A stretch of 30,346 nt of DNA from Magnetococcales bacterium (GTDB lineage: Bacteria; Pseudomonadota; Magnetococcia; Magnetococcales; DC0425bin3). Below, piece after piece: positions 7,545-16,120 of this stretch. The notes under the pieces are model-generated. The model made no database searches and was not told where the DNA came from. It saw only the letters and a list, made by a program, of their open reading frames with translations. Position 1 is the first letter of the stretch. The number at the start of each line of letters is the position of its first letter. The DNA lies in assembly GCA_015229045.1 (NCBI GenBank), contig JADGCJ010000009.1, positions 1 through 30,346 on the forward strand, in the 5' to 3' direction. Position numbers and translations under genes: made by a program.

Positions 7545-7690
7545 ACCGCGTCTACTTTGGGACAGGTCGTTTTTCTTGTTCGAAAAAAAATGTTGGCATG
7601 AAAGACTTTATTGGGACTTCGCCCCAAACCAGAAAGGGCAAAGCCCTTTCTCCTGGACCTCCATCCCAGTCTTTCAAATAGTTAAAAAAA
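7545..7690. repeat. Dispersed intergenic repeat, copy B
   Basis: Second copy of the element at 5323-5498, in the same orientation, shorter by one GC hairpin. It retains the accgcgtctact start, the ttcttgttcg A-tract, the gacttcgccccaaacc hairpin region, agaaagggc paired with gccctttct, the tcctggacctccatcccag block and the agttaaaaaaa end. It lies between two divergent genes, so it cannot be a terminator for either. It is therefore better explained as a dispersed repeat element. Confidence 0.85.
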
Positions 7691-7799
7691 CCAACCTTCA
7701 AGAAGGTCAGGCAAGGAATTTCCTTGATCGGCGGGAACCATTCTCCCACAATCGGGCCTTCCCCCCGGGCCATGGCCCGCCTCACCAAGGAGACCCTGC

Positions 7800-9011
7800 A
7801 TGAAAGCCCTGTTTTTGACCAAAGAGTATCCTCCCAACGTTTACGGCGGCGCCGGTGTCCATGTGGAGTACCTTTCCCAGGAGCTGGCCAAGCTGATCGA
7901 GGTCGAGGTACGCTGTTTTGGCAATCAAAATTCAAAAAACGGCAACCTCACGGTGCGGGGCATGGATGTCGACCCCAAACCCTTTGCCAACTGCGACAAG
8001 AGATTGAAATCCCCCTTTTCCTCATTTTCCAATTGTATTCAATTCAATGCCGAACCCATTGACGCGCAGCTGGTGCATTGTCACACGTGGTACTCCCACC
8101 TGGGGGGGATCTTTGCCCAAAAGGCCTATGGCATTCCCATGGTTCTCACCACCCACTCCCTGGAACCCTCGCGCCCCTGGAAGCGTGAACAGCTGGGCCT
8201 CGGTTATGATCTGTCGGTCTGGGTGGAGAAGACCGCCATGGAGTCAGCCGATGCCATCATTGCCGTTTCAAAAGGGATGAAAGAGGATGTCACCCGTCTC
8301 TTCAACGTGGACCCGAACCGGATTCATGTCATCTACAATGGCATCGACATCCAGGAGTATCAGTTCAATCCGGCGACCGATGCCCTGATCGAGTACGGCG
8401 TCAACCCGGCTGTGCCTTATGTCCTGTTTGTCGGCCGCATCACCCGGCAAAAGGGGATCATCCATCTGGTCAACGCCATCAAGCATATCAACCCCAACGT
8501 CCAGATCGTCCTGTGCGCCGGCGAGCCGGACACACCGGAGATTCGCGTCGAGATGGAAGAGGGTGTGCGCAAGGCCCAGCAGAATCACAACAATATCATC
8601 TGGATTCCCCAAATGGTGCCCAAGAAAAAGATCATCCAACTCTACTCCCACGCCGCCGTTTTTTGTTGCCCCTCCATCTACGAGCCATTCGGCATCATCA
8701 ACCTGGAGGCGATGGCCTGCAAAACACCTGTGGTAGGCAGCGCCGTTGGTGGTATCGTGGAGATCATTCAACATGGCAAAACCGGCTTTCTCGTCGAGTT
8801 TGACCAATACAAGCAAAGCCCGTTCGAGCCGGTCAACCCGGAGGTGTTTGCCAAACAGCTGGCCGACGCCATCAACCAGATCCTGAACAACGATCAACTC
8901 CGCCAAGAGATGGGCGAGAACAGCCGCAAACGGGTCGTGGAACGCTTCAGCTGGGCGAGCATCGCCCGCGAGGTTCTCGACCTCTACACCAGGCTGGTCC
9001 AGCCCAAATAA
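7800..9011 (+). CDS. glgM: GlgM-type maltose-1-phosphate synthase / glycogen synthase (GT4)
   Basis: GT-B fold glycosyltransferase of 403 residues. The N-terminus MKALFLTKEYPPNVYGGAGV carries the donor-site glycine motif. HTWYSHLGG and TTHSLEPSRPWK follow. The C-terminal nucleotide-sugar domain has FVGRITRQKG and the E-x7-E motif EPFGIINLEAMACKTP. The overall type is the actinobacterial short GlgA now called GlgM, which joins ADP-glucose and glucose-1-phosphate to alpha-maltose-1-phosphate. It is distinct from the longer GT5 glycogen synthase. AAGGAG seven bases before ATG 7800 fixes the start. Immediately downstream lies glgE, whose substrate is maltose-1-phosphate, and this pairing is the strongest reason for the GlgM call. 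A general alpha-glucan synthase role remains possible. Confidence 0.85.
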   Translation: MKALFLTKEYPPNVYGGAGVHVEYLSQELAKLIEVEVRCFGNQNSKNGNLTVRGMDVDPKPFANCDKRLKSPFSSFSNCIQFNAEPIDAQLVHCHTWYSHLGGIFAQKAYGIPMVLTTHSLEPSRPWKREQLGLGYDLSVWVEKTAMESADAIIAVSKGMKEDVTRLFNVDPNRIHVIYNGIDIQEYQFNPATDALIEYGVNPAVPYVLFVGRITRQKGIIHLVNAIKHINPNVQIVLCAGEPDTPEIRVEMEEGVRKAQQNHNNIIWIPQMVPKKKIIQLYSHAAVFCCPSIYEPFGIINLEAMACKTPVVGSAVGGIVEIIQHGKTGFLVEFDQYKQSPFEPVNPEVFAKQLADAINQILNNDQLRQEMGENSRKRVVERFSWASIAREVLDLYTRLVQPK

Positions 9012-9074
9012 AAGAATCGGCATCAATCCACGGCCTGGAAGGGGAGAAAAGGGCCGCAAGGCCCCCTACCGACA

Positions 9075-11084
9075 ATGAAAAACATAACAATGGACGCCAA
9101 TCATCCATTTTCCATCGAAAATGTGCAGCCCTCTGTCGACGGTGGCAAGTATCCCATCAAGCGGGAGGTGGGTGACCGCTTGCGCATTACAGCCACTGTT
9201 TTTCGCGACGGGCATAATTCGACCCGGGTTTTGTTGAAAATCCGGGAAAAATACGGCAACCACCCCTGGTCCGAATCACCGATGAAGCCCATCAATCCCG
9301 GCCTCAGCCAATGGGCGGGCAACGTGGTCCTGGCGAAAAACGCCTTGTATGAATTCACGATAGAGGCCTTCACCGATATCTATCAATCCTGGCTCGATGA
9401 CCTGACGAAAAAATTTCGCGCCAACGAAAACATTGCCAGCGACCTGGTGGAGGGGCGGACCTTTTTGCAGCGCATGTCCACCCTGGTCGGCAAAGAGGGC
9501 GAGAGGGTCTACCTGAACTATGTTTTTTCGCGTCTGGATCAGGAGGATAACCTCGAAAATAAGGTCGGCATCTTTTCCGAGACCGATCTGATCGCCTTGA
9601 TCGCCCGCAATGCTCCCCGGGATGACAGCACCGTACTCGACCCGCCGCTGGAAATCATGGTGGACCGGGAGAAGGCCAGGTACGCTGCCTGGTATGAATT
9701 TTTTCCCCGTTCCCAAGGACGGGTGGAGGGGCGCAGTGCCACCTTCCGCGAGTGTATCGCCCGTCTGCCTGAAATCAAGAAGATGGGCTTTGACGTGGTC
9801 TATCTGCCGCCCATTCATCCCATCGGCGTCACGGGTCGCAAGGGGGCCAACAACTCCCTGACCTGCGGTCCCTCCGAACCCGGTTGCCCCTATGCCATCG
9901 GCAACAAAAGCGGCGGTCACATGGCCGTGGAGCCCGGGCTTGGCACCATGGATGATTTTCTGGAGTTCGAGAAGGCGTGCCGGGATCTTGGCCTGGAGGT
10001 GGCCCTCGATTTTGCCATCAACTGCTCGCCGGACCATCCCTACGTGGCTGACCATCCCGACTGGTTTTTCAAACGTCCGGACGGCACCATCAAGTTTGCC
10101 GAGAACCCCCCGAAAAAGTACGAGGATATCTATCCGCTCAACTTCAACGCCCCGGATGGAGCATGGAAGGGTGTCTGGGAAGAGATGCGCGACATCATTC
10201 TCTTCTGGGCCGAGCGGGGAGTACGCATCTTTCGGGTGGACAATCCCCACACCAAGCCGGTCCCCTTCTGGCACTGGCTGATCCGTTCCATCCAGAAGGA
10301 CAATCCTGACATTATTTTTCTTTCCGAGGCCTTCACCAAACCCCCGATGATGCAAATGCTTGCCAAGGTGGGATTCACCCAGTCCTATACCTACTTCACC
10401 TGGCGCAACTTCAAGCATGAGATCACGGAGTACTTTACCGAGCTGACCCAGTCCGGTGTCAGTGAGTACATGCGGGGCAATCTTTTTGCGAACACGCCGG
10501 ACATCCTGCCGCGTCTTCTTCAGGAGGGTGGGCGTCCTGCCTTCAAGATGCGTTTTGCCCTGGGGGCCACCCTGTCATCGGTTTATGGCATCTACAGCGG
10601 CTACGAACTGTGCGAGAACACGCCGGTGCCCGGCAAAGAGGAGTATCTGAACTCCGAAAAATACCAGTACAAGGTATGGGATTGGGATCGTCCTGGCAAC
10701 ATCAAGGGCTACATCGAAAAGATCAACAGCATTCGCCGGGACAACCCTGCCCTGCACCTGTACAAGAACCTGCGCTTCTACAAAGCCGAGAACGAAAACA
10801 TACTGTTCTATGGCAAGACCACCCCGGATCGTCGCAACGTCATCCTGATGCTGGTCAACCTCGATCCCTTCAACCGCCAGGAGGCCAACATCTCCATCCC
10901 CCTGACCGATATCGGTCTCAAGGAAGGGGAGCATTTCGAGATGCACGAGTTGATTTCCGGCGGGCGTTTCCTGCTCCAGGGCAGCCACTTTTTCATCAAG
11001 ATCGACCCGGCCCAGCCAGCCTGGATCTTCCGCGTCGAAAAGTGGCACCAGCGCGAACAGGATTTTGACACCTTCGGCCTGTAG
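9075..11084 (+). CDS. glgE: GlgE maltose-1-phosphate maltosyltransferase (GH13_3)
   Basis: Extends alpha-1,4-glucan by transferring maltosyl units from maltose-1-phosphate. The 669-residue protein has an N-terminal beta-sandwich domain (about 1-110), a helical insert (about 120-200) and a (beta/alpha)8 barrel. GlgE-specific strings are VVYLPPIHPIGVTGRKGANN, YAIGNKSGGHMAVEPGLGT and ALDFAINCSPDHPYV. The catalytic nucleophile is D389 in IFRVDNPHTKPVPFW and the acid/base is E418 in FLSEAFTKP. A C-terminal beta domain ends the protein. ATG 9075 and ATG 9090 are both possible and neither has a strong ribosome-binding site; a small gggcc-gcaa-ggccc hairpin lies just before. The 63-base gap to glgM implies one transcript. 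No branching enzyme, TreS or maltokinase is in the window, so maltose-1-phosphate probably comes from GlgM. Confidence 0.94.
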   Translation: MKNITMDANHPFSIENVQPSVDGGKYPIKREVGDRLRITATVFRDGHNSTRVLLKIREKYGNHPWSESPMKPINPGLSQWAGNVVLAKNALYEFTIEAFTDIYQSWLDDLTKKFRANENIASDLVEGRTFLQRMSTLVGKEGERVYLNYVFSRLDQEDNLENKVGIFSETDLIALIARNAPRDDSTVLDPPLEIMVDREKARYAAWYEFFPRSQGRVEGRSATFRECIARLPEIKKMGFDVVYLPPIHPIGVTGRKGANNSLTCGPSEPGCPYAIGNKSGGHMAVEPGLGTMDDFLEFEKACRDLGLEVALDFAINCSPDHPYVADHPDWFFKRPDGTIKFAENPPKKYEDIYPLNFNAPDGAWKGVWEEMRDIILFWAERGVRIFRVDNPHTKPVPFWHWLIRSIQKDNPDIIFLSEAFTKPPMMQMLAKVGFTQSYTYFTWRNFKHEITEYFTELTQSGVSEYMRGNLFANTPDILPRLLQEGGRPAFKMRFALGATLSSVYGIYSGYELCENTPVPGKEEYLNSEKYQYKVWDWDRPGNIKGYIEKINSIRRDNPALHLYKNLRFYKAENENILFYGKTTPDRRNVILMLVNLDPFNRQEANISIPLTDIGLKEGEHFEMHELISGGRFLLQGSHFFIKIDPAQPAWIFRVEKWHQREQDFDTFGL

Positions 11085-11116
11085 GATCCACGCCTGTCGT
11101 ATTTTGCACCCTTCAA

Positions 11117-11157
11117 CCCCACCCCGCTCTCCTTCCATCAGGAGGGCCGGGGTGGGG
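11117..11157. terminator. Strong hairpin between convergent genes
   Basis: A perfect 10-bp outer stem (ccccaccccg 11117-11126 with cggggtgggg 11148-11157) continues, after one bulged C, into a 7-bp inner stem (ctctcct with aggaggg, including one G-T pair) closed by loop tccatc. It lies between the stop of glgE and the stop of the convergent gene at 11166, the expected place for a two-way terminator. A classical U-tract is missing on both sides, so termination efficiency is uncertain. Confidence 0.6.
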
Positions 11158-11165
11158 GGGGGCTG

Positions 11166-13358
11166 TCAGTGGTGACGCTTACCCTGGTTCTCGAGGAGAT
11201 TCAATAAAACAATAGGAATTTCACGCAACAGCGTCCCGGGGATGGTCGTGATGGTTGTGGGTTCGCACGTATGGTACTGGTAGGTTCGCAGCCCCTGGAA
11301 AATGGAACTCTCTTCGCCGAAAGTCATACCTACATCCAACACTTCAAGGAGTTCATCATTCAGGCGACGCTCCACCCTGCCGGATTGGACGATGCAGAGA
11401 GACCCCGGATCGAGAGAGGCCAGGGATTCGCCACCCGCAGCGGAAAAAGAGTGCGTCTCCATGTGTTGGGCAATCTTGTTGAGGGTGGGAGTTGATATGT
11501 TTTCGCCAAACAGGCGGGTACTCTGCATGAATCTGCGGTTATCGTTCAGGTGCTTGATCATCAGATTGAGATCGTTGCGCTGAATGAATTCCAGATAGGA
11601 ACCCGCCGGAAGACGCAGCACCTGCACAAAACTGACCGATCGGGAGGTATTTTTGGCCGGCAGGCCGTACAGACCGTGGTACTCCCCCAGCATGGCCCCG
11701 GCGGAGAGAATGTTGTAAACCCCGGTGTCAGAACTTATCTTCTCGACAATCCCGGTGAGAATCAAATAGATCATGGAGTTGACATCACCCCTTTTGATCA
11801 TGATCGACCCCGGATTGAACGTCACGATGGGATTGTTCAAAAGGGTGCGTATGTGAAATTGCGCCACGCCAGGAAAATAGGCAGTCAAAAAAGTGGCAGC
11901 TGTGTCGCGCAAAGGATCGGAATAGTCGGGAATCAAGACATCCACGACACCAAAGGGGGCGCTGGAACCAATCTCTTTCTGGCGGGTGGTCAGCGCCGTG
12001 GAGGTGTGGGCCAGGATGATGCGTCCCGAGCCGTCATCCTTGAAATCCTCGGCCTGGCCGTGGATCATCCCTCCGCCAATATCAATCTTTTTGATATCGA
12101 CCGGCATGAGATAGTGGTCTTTGATCTCCTCGAAGTGGATCTGCGAAATTCCCTTGTCGTCACCCTGACGATCGACCATCTTTTCCAGAACATCGAAGGC
12201 GGTGATATCGGCCATATGGCCATAGGAGCGATACGTCCCTTCCCAGAAAGTGCGAAAATAGTAGGCGCACGTTTCAACCGGATGCGGAGAGTAGACCGGC
12301 AGGACTTCCAACCCTTCTATATTGTTCCACTCTCCGCTCCGGAGGTCGTGAATATTGAAGAAATCAGCCAATCGGTCTTCCGGGGTGACCAGAAGAGCAG
12401 CCATTTTCTTGAATATGGAGGCTCGCACCAGGGGCGGAGCGTAATAGTGGATGCGATGATCGCTGCGAATCAACGTGATCAACCCGGCAAAATGGTCATC
12501 ATGGCTGTGGGTATGAAAAATACCCTCGATTTCATTGATGCCAATGCCAAGAGCTATCAGGCTGTATTCAATGTTGGGGCCGGCATCGATGAGATAAACC
12601 TTGCCCTGAAACATGAGGATGCTGCCCATGCTGGGCCGGTTGATATCCCACCCGTCCCCCTGTCCCGAATGGATGATGGCAAAATACTCGCGTTTGACGT
12701 TATGAAAATTGAGCGGGTAAGGTGACGGGTAGTAGCCATCCGGCCTCATGTTGAGATCGACGATAACTTTCTCGTTCTTGTATGAAATCTCATAGACATT
12801 CAATTTTCTACGACAAATGAAAACCTGGTTGCGAATCTCCACCGGGTGCACCGAGACAGGCAATGCCCCCAACAGCTCGTCGGAAGGACGAATTCTGCCA
12901 AAGGCAAACTTGAGCTTGATGCGCATCATGATGGCCGCCTGATCGGCGGGTATGCCGGCAGCCCTGATCTCCTCTTCGCTGATCAGGCCATAGTTGCCAC
13001 GAAAGATGTATTGCATCTGGGCTTCGATGGCTTCAGGATGCCCCATCAGAAGAGGTTTGACACCGGAGTTGTTAGGGTGGTTGGGTAATAACATTCCCTG
13101 ACGATAGAGCATTTGCAGTACAGGAAACTCACCCATGTTGGTCAAACGACCATTCTGGAGCATGACATCCGAAAGCAGAATGGCGTTAGGGCCGGTCTCA
13201 CACGGCACACCCTGAACCTCGGTAGGAATGATCAGCCCCCTTTTCGTCAAATGCTTGACTGTATCGGCAGGGCACCCACAGAGAATGTACAAACCGGCTT
13301 CGGGGACGTCGACCCAATAGACCCCGTCCATAATTTTAATTTTTCGCAAAATGTTCAT
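11166..13358 (-). CDS. Metallo-beta-lactamase-fold protein with two cNMP-binding-like domains
   Basis: A 730-residue protein. Residues 1-200 are unassigned and contain PEAGLYILCGCPADTVKHL, suggesting a small sensor-like domain. From about 210 to 470 there is a metallo-beta-lactamase fold: MFQGKVYLIDAGPN, then the metal motif HTHSHDDH (HxHxDH), a later SPHPVETC histidine, and ILAHTS near the end of the domain. From about 500 to 620 there is a cyclic-nucleotide-binding-like domain (FNPGSIMIKRGDVNSMIYLI, LSAGAMLGEYHGL, TSRSVSFVQVL). From about 640 to 725 there is a second, weaker one (LDPGSLCIVQSGRVE, VGMTFGEESSIF). The canonical phosphate-binding Arg is doubtful in the second domain. A cNMP- or redox-gated hydrolase is a reasonable guess, and no substrate can be named. 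It is convergent to glgE and followed at 149 bases by the HD-GYP gene on the same strand. Confidence 0.75.
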   Translation of the reverse strand: MNILRKIKIMDGVYWVDVPEAGLYILCGCPADTVKHLTKRGLIIPTEVQGVPCETGPNAILLSDVMLQNGRLTNMGEFPVLQMLYRQGMLLPNHPNNSGVKPLLMGHPEAIEAQMQYIFRGNYGLISEEEIRAAGIPADQAAIMMRIKLKFAFGRIRPSDELLGALPVSVHPVEIRNQVFICRRKLNVYEISYKNEKVIVDLNMRPDGYYPSPYPLNFHNVKREYFAIIHSGQGDGWDINRPSMGSILMFQGKVYLIDAGPNIEYSLIALGIGINEIEGIFHTHSHDDHFAGLITLIRSDHRIHYYAPPLVRASIFKKMAALLVTPEDRLADFFNIHDLRSGEWNNIEGLEVLPVYSPHPVETCAYYFRTFWEGTYRSYGHMADITAFDVLEKMVDRQGDDKGISQIHFEEIKDHYLMPVDIKKIDIGGGMIHGQAEDFKDDGSGRIILAHTSTALTTRQKEIGSSAPFGVVDVLIPDYSDPLRDTAATFLTAYFPGVAQFHIRTLLNNPIVTFNPGSIMIKRGDVNSMIYLILTGIVEKISSDTGVYNILSAGAMLGEYHGLYGLPAKNTSRSVSFVQVLRLPAGSYLEFIQRNDLNLMIKHLNDNRRFMQSTRLFGENISTPTLNKIAQHMETHSFSAAGGESLASLDPGSLCIVQSGRVERRLNDELLEVLDVGMTFGEESSIFQGLRTYQYHTCEPTTITTIPGTLLREIPIVLLNLLENQGKRHH

Positions 13359-13507
13359 TTCTTGACATTTCCACCAGAAACAAATCCCGCCGGATAACGG
13401 CCCATTTCACCTCTCTCTGTCATCCAATCGGAAACCGATGACCTGCACAAATCCGCAAAAGATGCGCCAAATCACGAAAAAGTTGCGCGTCCCCAAGCAG
13501 ACGCGGC

Positions 13508-15580
13508 TCAATCCTCTGGAGAAGGATCGGCATAGGCATTCATGATTTCCAGGATTTCCGGCAGATTTTCAGCAAACAGTTGGACAATCATGGGATCGAA
13601 ATGGGTTCCGGAGGACCTTTGAATTTCCGCTGCTGCATCCTCGGGGCTCCAGGCTTTTTTGTAGGGGCGTGCCGTGGTCAGTGCATCGAACACATCGGCC
13701 ACGGCACAGATACGGCCCATGAGAGGGATCTCTTCTCCCTTCAAGCCACTGGGATAGCCGGTTCCATCCCAGCGTTCATGGTGGGTCAGGGCCATGATAT
13801 GGGCGGTCTTGAGAGGTTCGTCTTCGTAGCCGAACAGCATGCTGGCACCAATTTCGGCATGCTTGCGCATGACCTGAATCTCCTCCTGGGTCAAACGACC
13901 CGGCTTGCGCAGGATGGTATCTGGTATGCCAATCTTGCCGACATCGTGCATGGGTGCCGCATGAAGAATCAGTTCACACTCCACGGGTGTCATGCCGATG
14001 GCCTTGCCCAAAACCACGGCATAGTGGCTCATGCGAATGATATGGAGACCTGTTTCATTGTCTCTGAACTCCGAAGCCCTCCCCAGACGGCGGATAATTT
14101 CCAGTCTGGTCTCTCGCAAAGCCTGGGTCGTTCGTTCCAGAACCCCTTCCATGTGGCGCCGCTCGATAATGCCGGCCAAGGTATGGGCAATGGTTTGCAG
14201 AACCCCCTCCTCCTCTTCGGCATGACGATGACGTCCATCGGTGCGAAACAGGACCAGGGCGCCCAAGAGTCGGTTATTGTAGGAGATGGGGACGCAATAG
14301 CGACCACATTTTGGAATGCCGGTGCGTTGTTCCATGTCCGGCGAAATGAAAACGATCCGCCGTTCGGTCAAGGCCGGTTGCCACAAAAGCCTTTGCAAGC
14401 CTCCTGTTGATTCATCCAGCCCATCACCCATCGTCTCACGCCTGGCTATGCCTCTGTGGGAACTGGGCAGCAACTCACCGGATACGGCATCGACCAGAAA
14501 GATGACACCCTGCCCGGGAGTGGCCAGCCATGGAATGGAGTGAATGATGGCCAGAGCGACGTCGAGCTGGACCGTCAGGGAGAGGGGCTCCAGGGCGGTC
14601 TCCAGCAGGGCGCTGATGGTGATCCGGACCTGAAAAGCCCGGTCCTGTTCCTGTTCCAACTGTCGCCGTCCGGAAATATCGCGAATGATGGCCGAAAAAT
14701 AGCGTTTCTCTCCGGAGAGCCAGGAGGCCATGGAAATTTCCAGGGGAAATTCAGTACCATCCTTGCGCAATCCGACCAATTCTCGAATATTGTCCGGCGA
14801 TTTGAAATGTCCGGTTTCGCCCATGCGACGCATGCCCGATGCATGCGCCTCGCGGAACCGCTGCGGAATGATGATATCGATTTTTTTCCCCAGGCTTTCC
14901 GCTGCCGAAAACCCGAAAATATTTTGAGCGCCGGTGTTCCAGAAAAGGATTTTTCCCTCGGCATCGCTGGAAAGGATGGCATCCTTGGCCGACTGGGCCA
15001 GAGAGCGAAAACGTTCTTCGCTGGCCCGCAGGGCGTGTTCTGCTCGGATGCGACCTGTAACATCATAGATCGTACCCACGATGCGTTCCGGGCGACCATG
15101 TCCGTCGCACATGACTTCAGCCACTTCGCGCACGGTCCGGAGGTCACCATTGGGCCGTGCCAACTGGCGTTCCTGACGGATGGGGCCTTTGTCACCACCC
15201 TGTTGCCCTTCCAGCGCTCGCCGAAAACGCTGCTGATCCGTTGGCTGAAATGTGTTCAGGTAGGCTTCGAGGGAGGAAAAAACGGTCTCCGTGGAGAGGC
15301 CGAGAATACGAAACACCTCGTCCGAACAGACGAAGGAGCCTGTTTTCAAATCCCAATCCCAGTTACCCAAATGGGCGATAGCCTGGGCCTTGGCCAGACT
15401 TTCACGGCTTTTTTTCAACTCTTCCTGGGCACGTGACCGGACATCGATCTCCGCGCGCAGCTTGCGCACCAGTTTTCGCACGGAAAAATGGTGCCATCCA
15501 AACAGAACGACGAGGGGAACACCCAAGAATGGCAAAAATTCAATGAGTTCCTCTATCGCTTCCCTCTGGATCCAGATCAA
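13508..15580 (-). CDS. PAS-PAS-GAF-HD-GYP cyclic-di-GMP phosphodiesterase
   Basis: A 690-residue signalling protein. Residues about 12-30 form one hydrophobic segment (IEFLPFLGVPLVVLFGW), which suggests membrane anchoring without a periplasmic domain. A short coiled coil (30-60) leads to PAS1 (about 60-180, AHLGNWDWDLKTG, TIYDVTGR) and PAS2 (about 190-310, RFRSLAQSAKDAILSSDAEG, AIIRDISGRR). A GAF domain follows (about 320-480), and then HD-GYP. The HD motif HDVGKIGIPD and the GYP motif HHERWDGTGYP are both intact, as is the intervening KHAEIGASML, so hydrolysis of cyclic-di-GMP is expected. The start is TTG 15580, chosen for the GGAGGAAGGGG site just upstream; no ATG fits. The C-terminus is short after the catalytic core. 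A PilZ protein, a receptor for the same messenger, lies at 19231. Confidence 0.92.
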   Translation of the reverse strand: MIWIQREAIEELIEFLPFLGVPLVVLFGWHHFSVRKLVRKLRAEIDVRSRAQEELKKSRESLAKAQAIAHLGNWDWDLKTGSFVCSDEVFRILGLSTETVFSSLEAYLNTFQPTDQQRFRRALEGQQGGDKGPIRQERQLARPNGDLRTVREVAEVMCDGHGRPERIVGTIYDVTGRIRAEHALRASEERFRSLAQSAKDAILSSDAEGKILFWNTGAQNIFGFSAAESLGKKIDIIIPQRFREAHASGMRRMGETGHFKSPDNIRELVGLRKDGTEFPLEISMASWLSGEKRYFSAIIRDISGRRQLEQEQDRAFQVRITISALLETALEPLSLTVQLDVALAIIHSIPWLATPGQGVIFLVDAVSGELLPSSHRGIARRETMGDGLDESTGGLQRLLWQPALTERRIVFISPDMEQRTGIPKCGRYCVPISYNNRLLGALVLFRTDGRHRHAEEEEGVLQTIAHTLAGIIERRHMEGVLERTTQALRETRLEIIRRLGRASEFRDNETGLHIIRMSHYAVVLGKAIGMTPVECELILHAAPMHDVGKIGIPDTILRKPGRLTQEEIQVMRKHAEIGASMLFGYEDEPLKTAHIMALTHHERWDGTGYPSGLKGEEIPLMGRICAVADVFDALTTARPYKKAWSPEDAAAEIQRSSGTHFDPMIVQLFAENLPEILEIMNAYADPSPED

Positions 15581-15833
15581 GGCCTGCCCCTTCCTCCCCC
15601 TCTGTCATCGTTTGTCCCGAGCCTTAAGGTATAGCAGAGGCCATTGCTGATAAAGGGCTGGCAACCATCTTCGTGGAAGAGGACGCGTCAAGGACACGCA
15701 AAAGCCGCCCATCCCCGGGAGAGAGAGGCACGGAAAACAAAATGAAAGCGAAGGCGGAAAAAAGAGCGAGGGCAGGACCAAGTCAACCCGAACCCGAAAA
15801 AAAGAGGAGGAGCGCCGTCCCTGGCGCTGTAAA

Positions 15834-15853
15834 CACCGGCCTTCCCGCCGGTG
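15834..15853. other. Hairpin caccggc / gccggtg
   Basis: Perfect 7-bp stem (15834-15840 with 15847-15853) and loop cttccc. It lies in the divergent gap upstream of tyrS and has no immediate T-tract. It could be an RNA leader structure or a terminator of an unseen transcript. Confidence 0.4.
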
Positions 15854-15949
15854 AGGGGCTGACTATACCACTCCTTTTTCTGTAACACCATGCCCTTGTG
15901 TATCGAAGAGAGTTTTTTTTTCGGGAAACATGGAACTGTCTGAAATCAT

Positions 15950-15978
15950 TTGACACATAGGTCAGTTGCCACTATCCA
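15950..15978 (+). promoter_or_regulatory. Probable sigma-70 promoter of tyrS
   Basis: TTGACA (15950-15955), a 17-base spacer and TATCCA (15973-15978) lie about 140 bases before the tyrS start. The -35 box is a perfect consensus match and the -10 box is partial. Confidence 0.5.
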
Positions 15979-16120
15979 TGAGAGCCTGGGTGATCGGGGG
16001 TTCGTCCATGACGATCCATACCCCGTCACTCCGAAACCCCCTTCTCCAATAAACAAAGCCACCTCTCCAAGAAACCATCACACAATGACAACGACAGACC
16101 AATAGAGTTTGGAACCCAGC

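Larger units (their letters stand above)
7418..7799. other. Divergent intergenic region prpE / glgM
   Basis: This 382-base gap has three parts. From 7418 to 7544 it holds the prpE leader with a possible promoter on the minus strand. From 7545 to 7690 it holds copy B of the dispersed repeat. From 7691 to 7799 it holds the glgM leader, with GC-rich ccccccgggccatggcccg and the AAGGAG site before ATG 7800. A short palindrome, acatt-ttgac-aatgt, lies at 7496-7510 on top of the putative prpE -35 element. No convincing gene is seen. Confidence 0.6.
15581..16120. other. 540-base region without a convincing gene
   Basis: The gap lies between the HD-GYP and tyrS genes, which are divergent. It contains a purine-rich, A-rich stretch (15720-15810), a hairpin at 15834-15853, a T-tract (15912-15920) and a probable tyrS promoter at 15950-15978. 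Short open frames of 60-70 codons exist on both strands, but they have low-complexity composition and no ribosome-binding site worth trusting. A long leader before an aminoacyl-tRNA synthetase gene raises the possibility of attenuation. However, I see no T-box signature, and T-boxes are rare in proteobacteria. Confidence 0.5.

Noticed and set aside
11550..12725. Plus-strand open frame of 391 codons opposite the metallo-beta-lactamase gene
   Set aside because: The opposite strand carries the HTHSHDDH metal motif and two sensor domains; this frame shows nothing recognisable.
15673..15891. Open frames of about 70 codons on both strands in the gap before tyrS
   Set aside because: Low-complexity Lys/Arg/Pro-rich or Phe/Arg-rich translations, no good ribosome-binding site, and the two overlap each other.
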